NCBI GenBank assembly: GCA_003161515.1
Contig: PMOH01000440.1
Span: 1,062 to 8,360, forward strand
Source of the DNA: Deltaproteobacteria bacterium
Lineage (GTDB): Bacteria; Desulfobacterota; Binatia; Binatales; Binataceae
Direction: 5' to 3'
DNA: 7,299 nt
The notes beneath the pieces were generated by a model. The model was not told the DNA's origin and made no database searches. It saw only the letters and a list, made by a program, of their open reading frames with translations. Shown piece by piece: positions 5,616 to 7,299 of this stretch. Every line of letters starts with the position of its first letter. The stretch's first letter is position 1. Made by a program: the position numbers and the translations under genes.

Positions 5616-5643
5616 TTGACCGGCTCAGTACTTGGTCTAGAAT
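5616..5643 (+). promoter_or_regulatory. Near-consensus sigma-70 promoter
   Basis: TTGACC (5616-5621) and TAGAAT (5638-5643) each match five of six consensus bases, with a 16-base spacer. Transcription would begin near 5650, about 27 bases before the TAGGAGG ribosome binding site at 5677-5683 and about 45 before the ATG at 5695. It is the clearest promoter in the window and predicts strong constitutive expression of the following gene. Confidence 0.72.
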
Positions 5644-5680
5644 TGGTGCCTGCTAGCGAAGTGTAGATTCGGGTAGTAGG

Positions 5681-5694
5681 AGGCATTGTTGCCT
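5681..5694 (+). promoter_or_regulatory. Small hairpin overlapping the ribosome binding site
   Basis: AGGCA (5681-5685) and TGCCT (5690-5694) form a perfect 5-bp stem with a TTGT loop. The stem uses the 3' half of the TAGGAGG Shine-Dalgarno (5677-5683) and ends directly before the ATG at 5695. It could partly hide the Shine-Dalgarno or shorten its effective distance (11 bases) from the start. The stem is short and its role unproven. Confidence 0.35.
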
Positions 5695-6018
5695 ATGAAT
5701 CGGGTTGCCAGAGGTAAAGTCGTACCCTTACGAGAGGTAAACGCGGTCGAGTCCGACGGGACCCCCGACCAGTCTGCCGTTTGGGATAACATCAATCCGG
5801 GCGAACCGCATCCGTTTCCGGTTGTTTCAACCCTGCCACGCTTGCCGGTGATGATCCCCGACGAGATTCTGGATTACTACGGCTGGGTCTTTTGCCAAGG
5901 TGGATTCCTCAATCTCCAGATGACCTTCGAACAGTTCCTGGCCGTGGTGGCGGCGGTAAGTCCCGCGGGACTGAGCCCCGAATACGACGCAAGCGAAGCA
6001 TCGTACCCTAACGACTGA
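5695..6018 (+). CDS. Acidic 107-residue protein of unknown function
   Basis: I do not recognise this protein. From the ATG it has 107 residues, 14 Asp/Glu against 5 Lys/Arg, no signal peptide and no convincing membrane segment. It has a proline-rich middle (PGEPHPFPVVSTLPRLP, 35-51). A likely folded core follows (about 54-90): PDEILDYYGWVFCQGG with a single cysteine (Cys67), then a predicted helix FEQFLAVVAAV. The C-terminal tail is acidic and disordered-looking. It is probably cytoplasmic, and the core looks like a small interaction module (inference). It is flanked by a near-consensus promoter and a textbook terminator, so it is a single-gene transcript with strong expression signals. TTG codons at 5686 and 5689 could also start it; the second lies at a better distance from TAGGAGG (5 bases against 11 for ATG). 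ATG is preferred on codon grounds. Confidence 0.8.
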   Translation: MNRVARGKVVPLREVNAVESDGTPDQSAVWDNINPGEPHPFPVVSTLPRLPVMIPDEILDYYGWVFCQGGFLNLQMTFEQFLAVVAAVSPAGLSPEYDASEASYPND

Positions 6019-6044
6019 TCCTCCGCGATAGCGCGAAGATCATT

Positions 6045-6086
6045 TCGATGCCCGCCCTGGGCCACTCGGGCGGGCATCGATTTTTT
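6045..6086 (+). terminator. Intrinsic terminator of the 5695-6018 gene
   Basis: The 13-base arms TCGATGCCCGCCC (6045-6057) and GGGCGGGCATCGA (6068-6080) are perfect complements around a 10-base loop, followed at once by six T (6081-6086). This ends plus-strand transcription 27 bases past the stop. On the minus strand no T-run follows the stem, so it should act poorly on the convergent lipoprotein message. Confidence 0.94.
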
Positions 6087-6133
6087 CCGGCTGTCGATTC
6101 TCAACTCTACGGACCGCATGATTGACCCGAAGG

Positions 6134-6811
6134 TTAGTTGGCTCCAGAAGGAGTTCTGTTCGGCGCACTCAGCAAAGTGTTCCTGATCCAGATACTCGGC
6201 AGACTCGCGCCGTCTCCGGGTGATTTGAGGCCGTTGTCCTGCGCGATTTGATGCCAATTCTCCTCATTGCCGGTCGCCCGCTTCGCCAGTCCCTTCAAAT
6301 CCTCGTTGGGTAGCAGTGCGTAGTTGACGCCTCCCTCTTTCGGCGTGCCCTCCGACGGCGGGTATTGCGCCGCGAGCTGGTCTATTTTGGCGAACAGATT
6401 CAGCCGCGTGGTGGCGTTGTACTTGGCGATGTCCTCGTCGGGGATGTCTTCGACGCGCACATTGACCACCACCCTCGAGCTGCGGCCGGTAAGCGGCACC
6501 ACCTCGATCTCATAACGATACTGCGGATGCTTGCCGACCAGGCTGCCGAGCGCGCCGGCGCCGACGTCGGCATCCTTCCACAGCGTGATCAGATGGTCGT
6601 CGGGCTTGACCTCGAACAGGACGCCTTCGCCTCGCAGCACGTCCTGAGTTAGAAGGAATGAATCATGGGCAGTGTAGGGCAAATCGTGCTGTTCGCCCAC
6701 GGCCGCGCCGGTAGTGTCGCTCACGGCGTAGGAGCATCCCGCCAGCAGCAGCATCGAGAGCACGATCGCGATTTTTGGAAATTGCCGAAACACAGTCCAC
6801 CCCGCACGCAT
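6134..6811 (-). CDS. Envelope lipoprotein with LysM-like C-terminus
   Basis: A 225-residue predicted lipoprotein. Residues 1-25 form a signal peptide: basic start, hydrophobic IAIVLSMLLLAG, then Cys26 in the lipobox LLAGC, so signal peptidase II should cleave before Cys26. Ser at +2 favours the outer membrane in Gram-negatives. Residues 50-150 are a soluble alpha/beta domain I cannot name (LITLWKD, RYEIEVV, SSRVVVNVRVE strands, then a helix). Residues 169-214 look like a degenerate LysM repeat: DLKGLAKRATGNEENWHQIAQDNGL resembles the helix-turn-helix of LysM, and LPSIWIRNTLL would be the second strand. Peptidoglycan binding would fit but is inferred. The start at 6811 is chosen because it gives a normal signal peptide; the frame is open up to 7012, but those residues overlap the divergent gene. 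The Shine-Dalgarno is poor, and a GTG six codons further in is an alternative. Confidence 0.8.
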   Translation of the reverse strand: MRAGWTVFRQFPKIAIVLSMLLLAGCSYAVSDTTGAAVGEQHDLPYTAHDSFLLTQDVLRGEGVLFEVKPDDHLITLWKDADVGAGALGSLVGKHPQYRYEIEVVPLTGRSSRVVVNVRVEDIPDEDIAKYNATTRLNLFAKIDQLAAQYPPSEGTPKEGGVNYALLPNEDLKGLAKRATGNEENWHQIAQDNGLKSPGDGASLPSIWIRNTLLSAPNRTPSGAN

Positions 6812-6929
6812 CACGACAGCTAAGGAAATCACGGGAGTTTCATGTGCGCAAGATGAATCGGGGCCAAACAGCCAGGCGTGCGATTGAGATTGCACCGCAG
6901 ACCGGCAGACGCTAATCAAATATACCCTT
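6812..6929. other. Divergent intergenic region
   Basis: These 118 bases separate the lipoprotein gene (minus) from the FAD oxidoreductase (plus). TATACC at 6921-6926 ends 3 bases before the ATG at 6930, and no Shine-Dalgarno is present there. This resembles a -10 element placed for leaderless transcription. TTGAGA at 6884-6889 is too far away to pair with it. No clear promoter is visible for the minus-strand gene. Confidence 0.4.
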
Positions 6930-7299
6930 ATGACTGACGCAGAAAATAAATCCTCGCGCCACGTGATGGCCGTAGTCGGAGGCGCGACCGCCGGCTCGGA
7001 GATCGCGCGCATCCTGGCCGAGCGCGGCGCCCTGGTGATCGTGTTCGAACAGAATCCGCGTCCCTACGGCAAAATCGAGGACGGCCTGCCGCGATGGCAC
7101 GTCAAGCAGCGCAAGGACGAGTACGAGGAAATCAACCAGCGCCTCGACCATCCGAACATCGAATACGTGCCGATGACGCGGATGGGCCGCGAGCTCGACT
7201 TCAACGATCTGCGCACCGGTTGGGGACTCACCGGGATCGTGCTGACCCACGGCGCGTGGCGCGATCGAGCGTTTCCGGTCGAAGGCGCCGACCAGTTCA
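6930..7299 (+). CDS. FprA-like FAD/NAD(P)-dependent oxidoreductase (N-terminal part)
   Basis: The first 123 residues of a flavoprotein that runs past the window end. HVMAVVGGATAGSEIARILAE (11-31) is an FAD-binding Rossmann strand and helix with the loop GGATAG in place of the usual GxGxxG. Glu40 at the end of strand two (VIVFE) should bind the FAD ribose. RPYGKIEDGLPRWHVKQR (44-61) and GIVLTHGAWRDRAFPVEGAD (102-121) follow the order of ferredoxin-NADP reductases of the FprA/adrenodoxin-reductase type and of glutamate synthase small-subunit-like proteins, where W/YG-x-v-x-x-G-x-x-x-x-H and a GA-x-x-D/x-R-x-l/f-x-v/i-x-G-x-D strand are hallmarks. The likely role is electron transfer between NAD(P)H and a ferredoxin-like partner (inference). 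The start has no Shine-Dalgarno; an ATG at codon 13 would cut into the Rossmann strand. Confidence 0.85.
   Translation, partial: MTDAENKSSRHVMAVVGGATAGSEIARILAERGALVIVFEQNPRPYGKIEDGLPRWHVKQRKDEYEEINQRLDHPNIEYVPMTRMGRELDFNDLRTGWGLTGIVLTHGAWRDRAFPVEGADQF

Noticed and set aside
5616..5660. Resemblance of the 5616 promoter and downstream GCTAGC to widely used synthetic consensus promoters
   Set aside because: Only short words match, the -35 and -10 differ, and the surroundings are natural coding DNA, so there is no sign of an engineered insert.
6017..6041. Hairpin with GATC and CGCG arms just past the 6018 stop
   Set aside because: The stem is interrupted and short, and the perfect 13-bp terminator immediately downstream explains transcript ending.
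6812..7012. 67-residue N-terminal extension of the lipoprotein
   Set aside because: It would bury the signal peptide deep in the protein and overlap the divergent FAD oxidoreductase gene.
6912..7250. Minus-strand open frame of 112 codons
   Set aside because: It is antisense to the FAD oxidoreductase, which carries a recognisable Rossmann motif and FprA-like blocks; the minus frame has no family features.

Overview
The window is a high-GC (roughly 60% by eye in the genes), densely coded piece of a bacterial chromosome. It carries no phage, transposon, CRISPR, tRNA or rRNA signature. A lipobox lipoprotein, a MAPEG membrane glutathione transferase, a thioredoxin-fold HCCA-isomerase relative and a type IVb (Flp) pilin-like peptide suggest a free-living, probably Gram-negative, soil or sediment bacterium. 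Placement near Binatota/Desulfobacterota-like or other deep proteobacterial lineages is only a guess; nothing here fixes the phylum.

Layout. (1) Positions 1-1479, minus strand: a tight operon read right to left. It encodes a DsbA-fold/HCCA-isomerase-like protein (868-1479), an MGST1-type MAPEG protein (438-860), an FlK-type hotdog thioesterase (39-434), and the first six codons of a fourth gene with its own Shine-Dalgarno (1-20). The gaps are 7, 3 and 18 bases. The gene set looks like glutathione-linked detoxification or breakdown of a reactive acyl or aromatic compound. (2) Positions 1480-1865: a 386-bp intergenic stretch with a strikingly AT-rich core (69 G+C in 1611-1810, about 35%) containing several short palindromes. 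It lies between the detox operon and a 56-codon plus-strand gene (1866-2036) that encodes an orphan Flp-like prepilin with a perfect G|X4-E-Y processing site and a very strong ribosome binding site. (3) Positions 2073-5505, minus strand: uppP (undecaprenyl-diphosphate phosphatase), an EamA/DMT-family transporter 3 bp behind it, then, after 112 bp, a GMC-family FAD alcohol/choline-type oxidoreductase. The first two are clearly co-transcribed; the GMC gene may have its own promoter. (4) Positions 5506-6086: a compact single-gene unit with a near-consensus sigma-70 promoter (5616-5643), a strong Shine-Dalgarno, a 107-residue acidic protein of unknown function (5695-6018) and a 13-bp perfect-stem intrinsic terminator (6045-6086). 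(5) Positions 6134-7299: a lipoprotein with a degenerate LysM-like C-terminus (minus), divergent from an FprA-like FAD/NAD(P) oxidoreductase (plus, cut by the window end).

The blocks do not obviously form one pathway. The most notable items are the orphan pilin and its AT-rich leader, the small-enzyme detox operon, and the strongly signalled gene of unknown function at 5695-6018. I saw no clear evidence of a wholly new multi-gene system.
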